From NCBI GenBank assembly GCA_007644065.1, contig VJWN01000012.1:1477758-1541757 (forward strand): DNA of 64,000 nt, read 5' to 3'. Shown here one piece after another: positions 1 to 10,889 of the stretch. Below the pieces are notes generated by a model. It was not told where the DNA came from. It did not search any database and worked only from the letters and a program-made list of their open reading frames with translations. The stretch comes from Margaritispora aquatica (Eukaryota > Ascomycota > Leotiomycetes > Helotiales > Discinellaceae). The translations under genes and the position numbers were made by a program. Position 1 is the first letter of the stretch. Every line of letters starts with the position of its first letter.

Positions 1-446
1 GGTTTTGCTATTTGATATTTCCAAGATTGCAAATCATACTTTATATCGAACTGCCCAGGATAGTCTTTCGATTTACTGATTGTATAACTAGGGGCAAAGA
101 TGGAGTATGGTAAGAAAGGCGTCAAGCAGAAATCCAAGTGAGCACATTTTGGCATACGTTATCGATTCACATGAGCATATCATGACTTTGAACACCTCAT
201 AACGTCAGCTTCAGACTATCGTTGACCCAGGCTACCTCTAATTATTACAATACTCAGTTTCCTGAAAGCACAATAGCAGCATACGCCTCATGTCTCTGGC
301 TGATCATCCACATAGCAACGTAATGCCGCCCTGTAGCCTTGTAGCCTTGTTCGAAAGTGATCACGTAGTAAAACTTTCCAAGAACTGCAAACGTGCTCCT
401 AACCCTCCCGCAAGTTAAATCTCCTTTCGTGCTGCAGCCACCATAT
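1..446. other. Intergenic, no gene seen
   Basis: I see no supportable reading frame with splice logic here. It is AT-leaning sequence 3' of the minus-strand gene fragment that follows, so it may hold that gene's 3' UTR or the edge of a gene lying outside the window. Confidence 0.4.
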
Positions 447-842
447 TCACATGCTCATTTCACTATCCTCCATACCCTTGCGCAACGTGCCCCGGCGAAA
501 AGTATTCTCCTCCTTCCCTTTATTGTCAAACTTATCAAGCACAGCTCTCAAGAGCGGCTGCCAAACAGCGAGTATCTCATCGCAGCGGGCATGATTGAGA
601 CCAGCCAGGAACTTGCCAGCGATGAACTGAGTTGGGAAGTAGATATTCATGTACCATTCCTTGTCAACAGCCATAGCGCACGAGAAGCGCACGAGTATCT
701 CTCCGAGCTTCTTGCCTTCAGCTTTAGGATTGAAGCAGATGGTGGGGTTCCGAAGCCAGCTCTTTTCGATTTTAGTGATGGCGTTTGACAAGTGTTTCTT
801 CTCTTGCGCGGTGACAGACTTGCGTCCCTGGCGGACCTCGTT
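447..842 (-). CDS. Unrecognised protein, C-terminal exon
   Basis: A minus-strand frame is open from an in-frame TAG at about 843 down to TGA at 447 and encodes roughly 130 residues of ordinary mixed composition (basic start, then segments such as KIEKSWLRNP and WYMNIYFPTQF). I do not recognise the family. The TAG just upstream is preceded by a CTAAT branch-like motif, so it probably marks a 3' splice site at 842/843 and this would be the last exon. A short upstream ATG frame near 940 (MPAAFGESEAAAYF) would fit as first exon, but the only GT donor I find leaves a phase-2 end while the acceptor is phase 0, so I could not join them. It may be a real small gene with a missed exon, or a decayed one. 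Confidence 0.4.
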   Translation of the reverse strand, partial: NEVRQGRKSVTAQEKKHLSNAITKIEKSWLRNPTICFNPKAEGKKLGEILVRFSCAMAVDKEWYMNIYFPTQFIAGKFLAGLNHARCDEILAVWQPLLRAVLDKFDNKGKEENTFRRGTLRKGMEDSEMSM

Positions 843-2014
843 CTATTGCCAATTAGGTTGAGCTCTTTTCTGCTAGATCTGCACAAGAGTTTACCACGAA
901 CGCGAGCTACTCGAAATATGCCGCAGCCTCCGACTCTCCAAATGCAGCAGGCATAATGAGCGTGTTTTCGTGACGATGTTCAAAGGTTTTAGTTTGAATT
1001 CAATATTTTCAGGATACTATTCAAAGTCGCGGAGGTGGATATGAACGCAAAGAGCGAGTGCTCTTAATTTAAGTGTGGAGGTGGTTTGCACAACGATTTG
1101 GTGAAGCAGGAAATAGTTTGCTTTTCACTTGAGTCTCTCGATTGGAAGTGCTCAGTGTGTCTAGGATCTAGACGGGAGAAGGTAGTATGCTGATGAGAAC
1201 TGGACTTTAAAGTTGTCACGATGGATTTATAATGAAGTTCACTTTCATTTTGCGATTGAATGTACATGATATAAAGTACGATTGCGATTGATGTCAACAG
1301 CCAGTTGATTAATGGGAAGAATTAATTTGGGGACAAGAATCTGGCTGAAAGCCCATCAGAACTGCCCGTAGATTTATAGGCGAGACTGTGCTTAGAATGA
1401 TAGATTTGAGTAGGTAAACGTTTAGAGCACGCATCCTGTGAAATTGAAACACCGCGCTGGGCCTAGATCTTGCCGTAAATTGAATCTCAATGCTAGATGA
1501 AGCAATTAAGTTGTGACTTTTATCTTTCTGATCCATTGATATAACCTTAAGTGGTAACGGTCACTGGTTGAGAGACATGAGAAATCGTCCAAGTGGAATT
1601 TCACTTACGAATCAATGTATTGCCTAGTTGAACTTGCCCTCTAGCGGGGTCAAAGTTGTTGGTATATCGCAGCTCGGTTTAGTTGACAAAGTCTACTTAT
1701 CTCGATATTCATGATGTTGAGCCGAAGTCTATTGAATGGCAGTTCAGTCTCATTAGTATTAGTCATCTCTTGAAAACTCACGCCCTTTGCAGAATTTTCT
1801 TTTATCTACATATTCTCTCTCCATTAATCAAAAGCGCCGCGATATATCTGAACAAATTTCCAAGCTTCAATACCCACCAATTCCCCTCTTTTATATGCAG
1901 ATAATCCAGACCGAGGGAGTCATTCGGTTGAGCCCCTTGAATAAGCGAAAAGGTAAGTCACCCCCACTCTTCCCCTTGGCATCACGCCCTCTTCAAGCAC
2001 CAGCCAAGCAGTGC
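843..2014. other. Intergenic, 5' region of HAD gene
   Basis: No coding frame with convincing composition. The last 150 bases are C/A-rich with a tandem CACCAAGT motif just before the HAD gene start, a typical fungal core-promoter and 5' UTR texture. Confidence 0.5.
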
Positions 2015-2021
2015 TATAAAA
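2015..2021 (+). promoter_or_regulatory. TATA box of the HAD gene
   Basis: TATAAAA lies 86 bases upstream of the ATG at 2101. Between them is a pyrimidine/CA-rich leader containing CACCAAGT repeats. Position and sequence fit a core promoter; this is inference from motif and spacing only. Confidence 0.45.
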
Positions 2022-2100
2022 TCCATCCCAAGCTCTTCCCAAAATCACCAAGTCACCAAGTCACCAAGCTCCCAAACTCAACATTATTCAAACAGCCATC

Positions 2101-2877
2101 ATGTCCTTCAACCCCAAATCCTTCAAAGTCCTCAGTTTCGACGTTTATGGCACCCTTATCGACTGGGAAACCGGCATCTACTCAGCCCTCCTCCCACTAA
2201 TTTCACGCCTCGCAACCACGGATCCAAACCACCCCTCGTCAAAGACAGAATCCCAGAACCGAGCTTTCATACTCACACAGTACACGATTCTCGAGCTGGA
2301 AATTCAAAAAGAAAACCCCACCCTTGCATACCCGCTAGTCTTGGCAGCCATCTACACCCGCCTCGCCACAAACCTGCACCTCACATACACAGAGGATGAG
2401 CCCTCCACCTTCGGCAGCACAATCGGCTCTTGGCCCGCCTTCCCAGACACCGTGGCAGCAATGCAAAAGCTGTCCAAGCACTACAAGCTCGTCGTTCTCT
2501 CGAACGTAGACAAGACCTCTTTCTCACGCACGCTCGCCGGTCCCCTGGGCGGCGTGAAGTTCGACGCCATTTACACAGCCGAGGACATTGGATCGTATAA
2601 GCCTGACCCAAGGAACTTTGAGTACATGCTCAAGAAAGTCGGGGAGAGCTTTGGGGCAAAGAAGGAAGAGGTGTGTAAGGTTGCGCAGAGCTTGGTGCAC
2701 GATCATGTTCCTGTGAAGAAGTGTGGGATGGAGCCTGGGGTTTGGATTTTCAGGAAGGGCGAGGAGTCCATGATGGGTGGGATGTTGGCGGATTTGGAGG
2801 GGGAGGTGAATTTGGCGGCGAAGTTTGAGACGTTGGGCGAGTTTGCGGAGGTGGTGGAGAAGGGGTTCGAGGCCTGA
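2101..2877 (+). CDS. HAD-superfamily hydrolase, 2-haloacid dehalogenase type
   Basis: A single exon of 258 residues. The N-terminus carries HAD motif I, SFDVYGTLIDWE, with the nucleophile Asp14. Motif II is LSNVD with Ser134, motif III is GSYKPDPRNF with Lys167, and a late VHDHVP segment stands where haloacid dehalogenase-like proteins keep the acidic motif IV area. The D-x-Y-G-T-L signature (Tyr instead of the more usual Gly/Asp) and the overall length match the type II (S)-2-haloacid dehalogenase group. That group hydrolyses C-halogen or phosphoester bonds through an aspartyl ester. Fungal members are mostly uncharacterised and probably cytosolic, since no signal peptide is seen. The ATG follows a TATA box and a CA-rich leader and is the first in frame. 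The true substrate cannot be read from the sequence. Confidence 0.9.
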   Translation: MSFNPKSFKVLSFDVYGTLIDWETGIYSALLPLISRLATTDPNHPSSKTESQNRAFILTQYTILELEIQKENPTLAYPLVLAAIYTRLATNLHLTYTEDEPSTFGSTIGSWPAFPDTVAAMQKLSKHYKLVVLSNVDKTSFSRTLAGPLGGVKFDAIYTAEDIGSYKPDPRNFEYMLKKVGESFGAKKEEVCKVAQSLVHDHVPVKKCGMEPGVWIFRKGEESMMGGMLADLEGEVNLAAKFETLGEFAEVVEKGFEA

Positions 2878-5745
2878 GGGTGAGCGAAGGCAGAGTCAGC
2901 TATTATGAACAAATAGATTAATTTACTTCAATGAGATTTATCTTTGTGTATGTTTCATTGCTAAAATCTATGCTCTTAATTAGTTTTTCGAGCTAGTCAC
3001 ATGGATATACACCTGGTGAAGAGGGATTCTTCAGCTTTGCACAAGACAGCGTGATCAACATAGTTGTAAGTAGTTATGTTATAAGAAGGGACTCATAAAA
3101 GGAAGGATCATTTGTTTTGAAACCAGCCTCGAAAGCGACTTTGTCTCAGCAGTACACAACAACTAAGCGAGATGAGATCCAAGGCCCTCTGTCTCTAGCC
3201 CCGAACTTCTAAGTTATGCTATGTCGCCGCGTCCGAAAGATGGACTATACAAGCAGCGTCAGTGAGATTTCGACTAAGCGACACTTTACTATCCATGAAA
3301 TCCTATCCTCTTGACCACTACTCCACACCGTCTTTTGATCGAACACAGCCGATCAATCGAAAGGGGACAACACACTTCTCCAGATACCGATGATAAAACG
3401 ACGAGCTGTATGTTTCGACTTCTTCATATTTCTAGCAATCTTATTTTCATTCTCCACCATCACCACCAACAACGAACTGACGACACAACCTCCCCAACTC
3501 CTCATTAACTCTCTTTTCCAAACCCCAAACACTGCCCACAATGAGCCGTTTTCTATGCAACCTCTTGATTTCCTCGTGAGCGTGCTGTGAGAGTATTTGC
3601 ATCGTAGCATTAACATTTATATCTGCTTGTTTATAAGCGAGGTCTTGAGAGTGAGCGAGATGGAAAGGTACAGAGGGAGGGGTTAGAGGGGTTAGAAAGG
3701 AGGAGAATTAAGCAGTGGGGGGAAAGAAAAATTACCTTGGGTATTCTGTGATGCTGACCAGCGCTCGAAGATCATGGTTGCGATTGTGATGGGGAGCTGG
3801 GATATTTCGAAGGAGATTTTTGTAGTATCGAAGTTTTAACAGATTTTCAAGTAGCAAACAAATTTTGTAGCAAGCCTCGATATCCCCAAAGCTTAATATA
3901 TCTGCTCATATACATCCATCACAAACCCCCATGCATGTGCTGTCCAACCTGCCCTACTCTCCCCTCACGGCAACCCTTATCGAAACCATTCGCTTCGTCT
4001 CATCTCCAATCCTACTTAGCCCTGCGGCATTCCTCACCTCGGAGCGAGTCGTCATTGGTTTCAAGTATTAGTGTTCGCTCTTCGGGGTTTTCAGATGGTC
4101 AAAGTGCATGAGTTGAGCATGCACGTCAAGTTCCCCACGCGAATGTGTCGGTGAGACAAGGTGCGGGGAAACCCAACCCAGGTGTATGTTTTGCATGATT
4201 GGAGATTGAGGATGAGAGAAAAAGATAAGAGAATAAGTGATTGGTCTGTGGAGGTTTAATTTTGGTATCCTCTATTGGTAGAAGAGTAGTAAAGCGAGCT
4301 TGACAGGTTGGTGTGGTATTGTGAGCATGTGATGTCCTACTGAAACAGTGTTATATAGATTATGAAGTAGACCCCATACGATGGACTCTCATGGCTAAAA
4401 CTCCCAGCTATGAATGTGAGTGTACTTCTGACACGCCAGTACAATGTTCCAAGATGACATTAATATCACATGACCTGGATCATGACTGTAAAGTACCTTC
4501 ACCTACTGTAGGTAGGTAGGTGAGCAAGTAGGTATCTATTCTTTGTTGATATGTAAAAAGAAAAGCAAGAGGACTAGCACGAAAAAGAAACGAATATAAG
4601 CCAAGGTTTTAATAAGACCAATGATTCTGTTTGGTTGAGGCTCAAAGAGTCTTATTCAAAATGGATATGTTTAAAGCTAGATCGAGTTTCGTGTGGGATA
4701 GCATTGCAAAATCACGACAAGGAAAGTATCAAACGTGAATGTATGTGTAGAAATGCTTTGCAGCTAAGAGTAGCACTTACTGAAGAACTATTAATGGCTT
4801 GGGAAAAGCTTCTAGAACATGGACATGTCTATGCTGGAAGAGACTATATGTTTTCCAACCATAGCAAAAGACCAGTGACCCTAGCTCAGACTTCACTACA
4901 TCCTAATAATCCGCACTAGCAGATTGTGTTTATCAACCTCCATGTTATCACTTGAACATGTCTCTCGCTTCCTCTCAGCAATTACGGTAAGTAACACAAT
5001 AAATAACATCGACCAAATTGAGACATCTCAAGCATCCCTCATCACCTGATGCAAGGACCCGGAGGGCGTTTCACCAGCTTTCACCTTCATCTGAAAGCTT
5101 ATTGTTTGCCAACAGCAGTGTAGCCATTTGATTGGTCTCTTCGGTTGTACCAAACCAACGGGACGGAAAGGCAACAGGGCCGTTCCCTAGGGGTGTTTTC
5201 ACGGTTCTTGATGCTTTGGACCTGGCGGGTTATGTCATAGCGGTTGAGGGGTGTGAAACTGGAAAAAAGAGCTTTGGGAGGTGGATACCTTGACGACTAA
5301 CAAGAGCAAGAAGTTGAGAAGAACGACGACGCCTCCAACATTAACTCGAACAACGGAAAATAATATAGAACCATTCAAACAAGGAAAAGACGATACCGAG
5401 AACAGGAAGCGAGAAAGAAGCAATAGCAATCGTGGCTATCAATTTGTGGTGGGTGGAAACCCTGATCACCGTGATGCCGAGAAAGCCCAACCTCCCGCAT
5501 TATCACTTCGATCGACCTAGACCATCAGCTTCGGCTTCAGCTTAATTTACCAGATTGACCAAGGTGGTTGACTTGGATTGAATATTGAATATAGGACAGG
5601 ATGTGGTGATATGCCAAAAGAAATTTGCTAAGATGAACGGGTGGATGTGCAAACGGATTAGTGAGAGCTGAGCAACATTGTGCTCAGATGATTGATTGAG
5701 CGGTGCAAGGGAGAGGAATGAGAGCAGTCTTGGCTCTTGGGATCC

Positions 5746-5773
5746 AGTGGGCAGTGGGCAGTGGGCAGTGGGC
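5746..5773. repeat. Heptamer repeat AGTGGGC x4
   Basis: Four perfect head-to-tail copies of AGTGGGC followed by a partial AG. It lies in the gene-free interval. Confidence 0.9.
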
Positions 5774-5854
5774 AGAAGACAAGGGAGGAAAGAAGGAAAG
5801 AAATAATCCAGTAATGGAGGAGAAATCCGAGAGGGCTGAGGCTCTTTTGGTATG

Positions 5855-5881
5855 GTAAGTGAAGTAAGTGAAGTAAGTGAA
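5855..5881. repeat. Nonamer repeat GTAAGTGAA x3
   Basis: Three consecutive copies of GTAAGTGAA, followed by a diverged copy and a G-rich GAGGGAGGGAGG run. Intergenic. Confidence 0.8.
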
Positions 5882-6041
5882 GAGTGAGGGAGGGAGGGAA
5901 GGAAGGAAGAAAGGGAATAATTAAGGAAGTCGTTGTCATCAAGGTGAGGTTTGGTTTACTTCCATTGAGGATCAGGTAAGAACAGCCTGCAGGATTGATG
6001 CATGCACCTGCCCTTTTTACCTTCAGATCATCCCAAAACAC

Positions 6042-6076
6042 TACCTCTACCTACCTCTATCTCTACCTCTACCTCA
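6042..6076. repeat. CTACCT-type imperfect repeat
   Basis: Imperfect array of CTACCT and CTATCT units. The complementary motif family AGGTAG recurs elsewhere in the window (for example near 4505). Confidence 0.7.
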
Positions 6077-6901
6077 GTTTTATTCAACCCACCTACCCAC
6101 CTTACATACCTTTACCTTACTTTTACAATTCCTTCCAAACATCAAAATATGAGGTGACTTGACAAAGCATCGATCAAATTCAACACAATCCCAATTGACC
6201 ACGACAACGAGACGAGCGAGACCGAGTATGATCAATTCAATCCCAATCAATGCCCAATCGTACCCTGTGGAAGTGCACAATTGTTCTCGCATGCGCACCA
6301 GCAAGAGGGCTGGGCGGTGTCTCTGACGTGGAGACTCTACGTAGGAAGAGGAGAGGAGTAGTAAGAAGAGGAAAGAAGAGTACTGTAAGAGAAGAGAGAC
6401 AAAGGTGCCTTCGATTGAGTCGAGGAAAAGAAGAGCTGTCGCAAACACGAAAGGTACTCGACGACTCGACTGACCCGTTGCGCCTCACCGTTCAATCGAG
6501 GCTGCACACAAGACATCCGCTCAATTGATTCGACATCTATTCTCCAAGCAGAGTAGCAGCTTCTTCTCTTTTTGTTAATTCGTTCCTGTGCTATCTTCTT
6601 GCTGACTGTGGTTGGCATTTTTGCGCGCGTGTTTGGCTGTTGGGCGTGTTCCTCGAAAAACCAAAGCAAACCCAGCCACCTTTTTTCACCCTCCCCCAAC
6701 CTCTTCGAAATCGCACCACCACCAAGGATTTCCCAAAACCCAGAGTACGAAGTTCTTCCTTCCTCCCCTCTGCATATCATTTCTACGCTTTTCCCCAATT
6801 GCACACACACATTTCTGTGCTGCTTGCTTGTCTACGGTACCACGGGAGGTTGGAATCCACACCAACATTCTCGAAGCTCATAGCAATATCACATCAATCT
6901 T

Positions 6902-9394
6902 GTGCACACCAAAAGACCTAGCTATTTTGCTCAGATCCATTGCAGTACCAACGTCCCTCCACAGGGAGACCATCGAATAGACTTCAACTTGTCTACTCTA
7001 GCTCAAAACGACTTGTTCGCAGCCGCGCTGACGGACCCAAATCCTTCTCCATTTAACGACTTTAACGAAGCAGACGACCCTGTAACGCCCACACCTCTGC
7101 AGCGCCAGCAGCAGCAGCCTCCTATACGAAGAACTCATATCGAAGCAGCTTCTGCCGGAATCAATCTTCCTCCGCAAACCAGACCTCCACAACAACAACC
7201 GCGGCGCACAAGTGAGCTCACCCATGATTTCAACGAAGAACTCGATTCTACATCCCAACTAGAGCCGAGCCCTCCCGATCAATCTCAGGATCTTGAAAGG
7301 CGTCCTCGTCGTCGACTTCGAATTTCTAGAAATACTGCCAGCGCAATCCTTTATACGCTCGAAGAAGCTTTAAGAACTCCTAATCAATTCACACCCGATC
7401 TTGTGGAAGAGAACGCCCAGATGTCCGATCTGACGGGTGGACTGTCAGGTAATGGTCGCGGCAATGGCAGTACCAGCGCCCGGCCCAATATTCCCCCACC
7501 AGGCACAAGTGGGTCTCCAAGCATCAAAGGCCCAAGGGACGTCATGCGAGAGCGCGCCGCAAGAGAAGCTCGCCGGAAGATTGAACGAGAGGAAAAGGAA
7601 GCGATTGAGAGGAAGAGAGCTGAGGAGGAATCAAGATTGATTGATCTCGATAGGCGGAGAAGTGCTGAACGACGAGCTGCTGCAGCTGCGTCTGCTGCTG
7701 GCGCTGTACCAGAGCAAGGTGGGGTGAGTCAACAACGGACATCAGGCGGAGCAACAGGTGGCCAGAGGATATCGGATAATTCACAGAGATCAGAAAGACG
7801 ATCTGGTGGTAATCAGCCATTGGAAGGGGTAGGACAAGGTGGAAGTGCTATGGGAGGCGGAGCCGTGAATGCGAATCGACCTCGCCCAGCCCAGTCTCAG
7901 CAGCAACCGAGACCTGTGCAGCAAGAGACTCCAAGGGCGAGAGTGCAGCCTCCAGCTGAAGCCGGCCCATCTAATTCTGCGGGGCCTTCCAATACTGTAG
8001 CTCCTCAAGATACCACTCCAATCCATCCCGCCGCACGAACATCGTTTCCTCATGCTTTCGAACGATGGGAGACATTGTCAGCACACTGGGAGGGTTTGAC
8101 ATCATTCTGGATTCGGCGACTGGAAGAAAATAGTTCTGAGATCAGTCGAGACCCCCTATCGCAACAATTGTCCAGACAAGTGACCGACTTATCTGCTGCT
8201 GGCGCAAATCTTTTTCATGCTGTAGTTGAACTTCAACGATTGAGAGCATCGTCGGAGAGAAAGTTTCAACGGTGGTTCTTCGAGACCAGAGCTGATCTGG
8301 AACGCAATCAGGAAATTCAGTCTTTAATACAGAATGCGTTGGAACAAGAGCGTCGTGGGCGTGCTGCTGCAATCACCGCTGCAGTCGCTGAGGCTGTTGC
8401 AAAAGAGGGCGAGAAGGTGAATCTTGATAAGCAGTTGTCAGAAATGAAGCGTGAGCTTCAAATCTCTAAGGAAGAGGCGAGACGTGCATGGGAGGAACTT
8501 GGTAGAAGAGAGCAGGAAGAGAGAGAGAGAACTGCTTCTTTGCGCGAAGGTCAGCCAACCTTGGTTGGTGGTGTTCAGGTCGTACCCATGATGCAGGGTG
8601 TTCCAAGTCGTGGTGGAAGTACTCGTGAAGTTCCGCCAACTAGAGACGGTCCATCGACCACAGCCGGCACCGCAAACAGTCGATCACAAGAGCCTGAGGG
8701 ATTGGTCCAAGATAGTGACGCTGCCTATCAACAGTATGCCAGAGCTCAGAGGTCAGAGCCCACGGATCCTTTTGTAGAATCTCAAAGGCGTACCGATGCA
8801 ACAAGGTCCCCTGCATCTGCATATACCACGCCTTCATCTTTGGCAGGCCATCCTGCATTAACTAACTCTCACGAGATGTCGCAAGCTCCTGCTGTGCAAC
8901 CAGCTGTAACTGGTGCCTTTTACCAGCAACACCAAGGAACCTCACTCCACCCCGGCGGTCGTGAACCCGCATATGGCCCTTCCCCTTCAGAAGGTGCGTT
9001 TAGCGAGGAGGAGTACGAGATTGATGACCAAGGTCACTTCATCCTTGATTCCCAGGGAAACAGAATCCGTTATCAGGGTCCAGTTTCTGACGATGATACA
9101 GACGAATATGACGTATCGGAAGCTAGAGAGCGCGAGCAAGCTAACTTGCAACGCTACCCGCCAGCTTCTGGTGTCGAATATGGACGTGGCTCCACGACAA
9201 CAGCAGGGAGGGTTTCGGCTCCAACATCTACTCCTTCGATCAATCCACCAGTTGACTATTCTGGTCAAGGATATGGATCTGCTCCTGAGTGGGCAGCTGT
9301 TCCACGTCATCACCATCCTACCAGACTTAGTGATGTTCTTGAAGAGGATGAGCGGAGTCGAACTTCAGCAAGCCAAGTTAGCCGACGGGAGTAG
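6902..9394 (+). CDS. Large disordered coiled-coil protein, unknown function
   Basis: A frame of about 830 codons ends at TAG 9394. The first in-frame ATG is only at 7421 (codon 174), yet the upstream part is clearly protein-like: acidic and Pro-rich, then a basic RRPRRRLRISRN stretch running into an ILYTLEEALR helix. So an upstream coding exon with the real start is likely, spliced at one of the AG acceptors between 6936 and 6963; no ATG exists between 6500 and 6900. From there the protein has a charged Lys/Arg/Glu helix, a long Gln/Ser/Gly-rich segment, a conserved-looking core (SFPHAFERWETLSAHWEGLTS), a coiled coil with heptad Leu/Ala, and a C-terminal acidic DEYEIDDQGHFI-like region. No enzymatic motif or signal peptide is visible. 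A scaffold or nuclear protein is possible, but the function is unknown. Confidence 0.75.
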   Translation: MHTKRPSYFAQIHCSTNVPPQGDHRIDFNLSTLAQNDLFAAALTDPNPSPFNDFNEADDPVTPTPLQRQQQQPPIRRTHIEAASAGINLPPQTRPPQQQPRRTSELTHDFNEELDSTSQLEPSPPDQSQDLERRPRRRLRISRNTASAILYTLEEALRTPNQFTPDLVEENAQMSDLTGGLSGNGRGNGSTSARPNIPPPGTSGSPSIKGPRDVMRERAAREARRKIEREEKEAIERKRAEEESRLIDLDRRRSAERRAAAAASAAGAVPEQGGVSQQRTSGGATGGQRISDNSQRSERRSGGNQPLEGVGQGGSAMGGGAVNANRPRPAQSQQQPRPVQQETPRARVQPPAEAGPSNSAGPSNTVAPQDTTPIHPAARTSFPHAFERWETLSAHWEGLTSFWIRRLEENSSEISRDPLSQQLSRQVTDLSAAGANLFHAVVELQRLRASSERKFQRWFFETRADLERNQEIQSLIQNALEQERRGRAAAITAAVAEAVAKEGEKVNLDKQLSEMKRELQISKEEARRAWEELGRREQEERERTASLREGQPTLVGGVQVVPMMQGVPSRGGSTREVPPTRDGPSTTAGTANSRSQEPEGLVQDSDAAYQQYARAQRSEPTDPFVESQRRTDATRSPASAYTTPSSLAGHPALTNSHEMSQAPAVQPAVTGAFYQQHQGTSLHPGGREPAYGPSPSEGAFSEEEYEIDDQGHFILDSQGNRIRYQGPVSDDDTDEYDVSEAREREQANLQRYPPASGVEYGRGSTTTAGRVSAPTSTPSINPPVDYSGQGYGSAPEWAAVPRHHHPTRLSDVLEEDERSRTSASQVSRRE

Positions 9395-9892
9395 TTCGGT
9401 TGCTCAAAAGTAGTATTTTTTTGCTTCTCATAAATAGATATTGGGATGAATATTGAGGCGATTGTCGGGGAGCGTTATGGCGTGTTGGGAGCATGTTCGT
9501 TGAAGCATGAAGCATTTGTTGGAGTTTTGGTTGGTATTTGTTGAGTTTAACTTGTCTGAAATTGTCTTTTGACTTGGAGCGTGGGAGAGCACTTCGATGC
9601 TTGTACTGCATGCATTTGCTGGGTGTTTTGGAAGGAGTTGAGCATGAGCGGAATACTGTGTGTATTTGTATGATTACACTACCCAAAGTACGTGAAGTGC
9701 TTTTTAGACAAATAATTTGAGAGGCTTTCTGTAAATGCATTTTTGGTGGAGGCTGACTTGTGGAATGTGAGGTGACTTCAAGCTGCTTTGAGGTAAAAGT
9801 GGGCCCAACCTTAAATCAGACCCCTGCAGCATTGGAAATATTCAGAACGACATCATCATCGTGAAACTATTTGTTCACTCAACAACGCCATT
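9395..9892. other. Intergenic, 3' end of coiled-coil gene and SCO1 promoter
   Basis: About 500 bases without a gene, T/G-rich at first (likely 3' UTR) and then a short upstream region for the SCO1 gene. No clear TATA box. Confidence 0.5.
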
Positions 9893-10889
9893 ATGTCAAA
9901 GTCTGTTATACCAAGTAGGAAATTTTTCTCATCGTACTCAACTTACTTGAGTCCATTGAAGAGGTCTACTACTCAATGCACCCGGATATCAACCCAGCCA
10001 CAATGTCTCTACAAAGCCATGCCCTCCAAAGCATTCAGCACTTCTCCCACCCGCCCATATAAGACTGTCCAAGAGCAGAGATCACGCTATCGATCAGGAG
10101 TAAGCTTCGCATATCCTCTGCCTGCCTTGAGTTTCCCGCTGATGTAAAGACCAGCCTTTCTCATGGAAAGCAGGCATCCTGTTCCTTTCTGCGGGCGCGA
10201 GTCTGATCTTCTACTTTCGCTATGAAAAGGCACGCATGGAGCGCAAGCGCGTCGCAGAAGCTGCGAAGGGTGTGGGTAGGCCGAAGGTCGGGGGACCGTT
10301 CGCATTGATCGATCATACGGGCAAGACGTTCACGGATGGCGAGATGAGGGGGAGGTATTCGTTGGTACGTACTACCTTGCTTTTAATTTTATGCCGCAGA
10401 TCGAGTAGTGCTGATATGTTTAACTAGGTCTACTTTGGTTTCTCGCATTGTCCGGATATCTGTCCCGAAGAGCTGGATAAGATGGCCACGATGATCGATC
10501 TCGTCAACGCCTCGCCTCTTCTCTCCTCGTCCGATCCATCGCAACCACCCTCCTCCTCCGCACTCCCGCCCCTCCTCCCCGTCTTCATAACCTGCGACCC
10601 AGCGCGCGACACGCCCGGCGTGCTGGCCGAGTATCTGGCCGAATTCCACCCCGCGATTGTAGGACTGACCGGCACATGGGAGCAGATCAAGGACGTGTGC
10701 AAGAAGTACCGCGTGTACTTCTCGACGCCGGAGAATGTCCAGAAGGGTCAGGATTATATTGTTGATCATAGTATTTACTTCTATTTGATGGATCCCGAGG
10801 GAGATTTTGTCGAGGCCATTGGACGGCAGCATAGTCCCGAGCAGGCGGCGAGGATTATTTTGGCGCATGTGGGGGATTGGAAGCGGTGA
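9893..10889 (+). CDS. SCO1: SCO1/SenC mitochondrial copper chaperone
   Basis: Three exons, 9893-10099, 10155-10364 and 10428-10889, all joined in phase 0, give 292 residues, the usual length of the family. The N-terminus is a Ser/Arg/Thr-rich mitochondrial presequence. A PFSWKAG segment leads into one membrane helix at about residues 75-90 (LSAGASLIFYF) and then FRYEKARMERKR. The thioredoxin-like domain carries the copper ligands: Cys147 and Cys151 in SHCPDICPEEL and His253 in IVDHSIYF. SCO1 sits in the mitochondrial inner membrane, facing the intermembrane space, and delivers copper to the CuA site of cytochrome oxidase subunit 2. A Ser/Pro-rich loop of about 25 residues (near the coding of 10520-10580) looks inserted compared with the compact yeast protein. 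All key residues are intact. Confidence 0.95.

Larger units (their letters stand above)
2878..6901. other. 4 kb interval without a supported gene
   Basis: Many short open frames exist but most begin without ATG, lack splice-consistent partners and overlap on both strands. It holds several short tandem repeats (listed separately at 5746, 5855 and 6042). From about 6550 to 6900 it becomes pyrimidine-rich, like a long fungal 5' UTR or promoter for the gene that follows. The first exon of that gene probably hides here. Confidence 0.5.
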
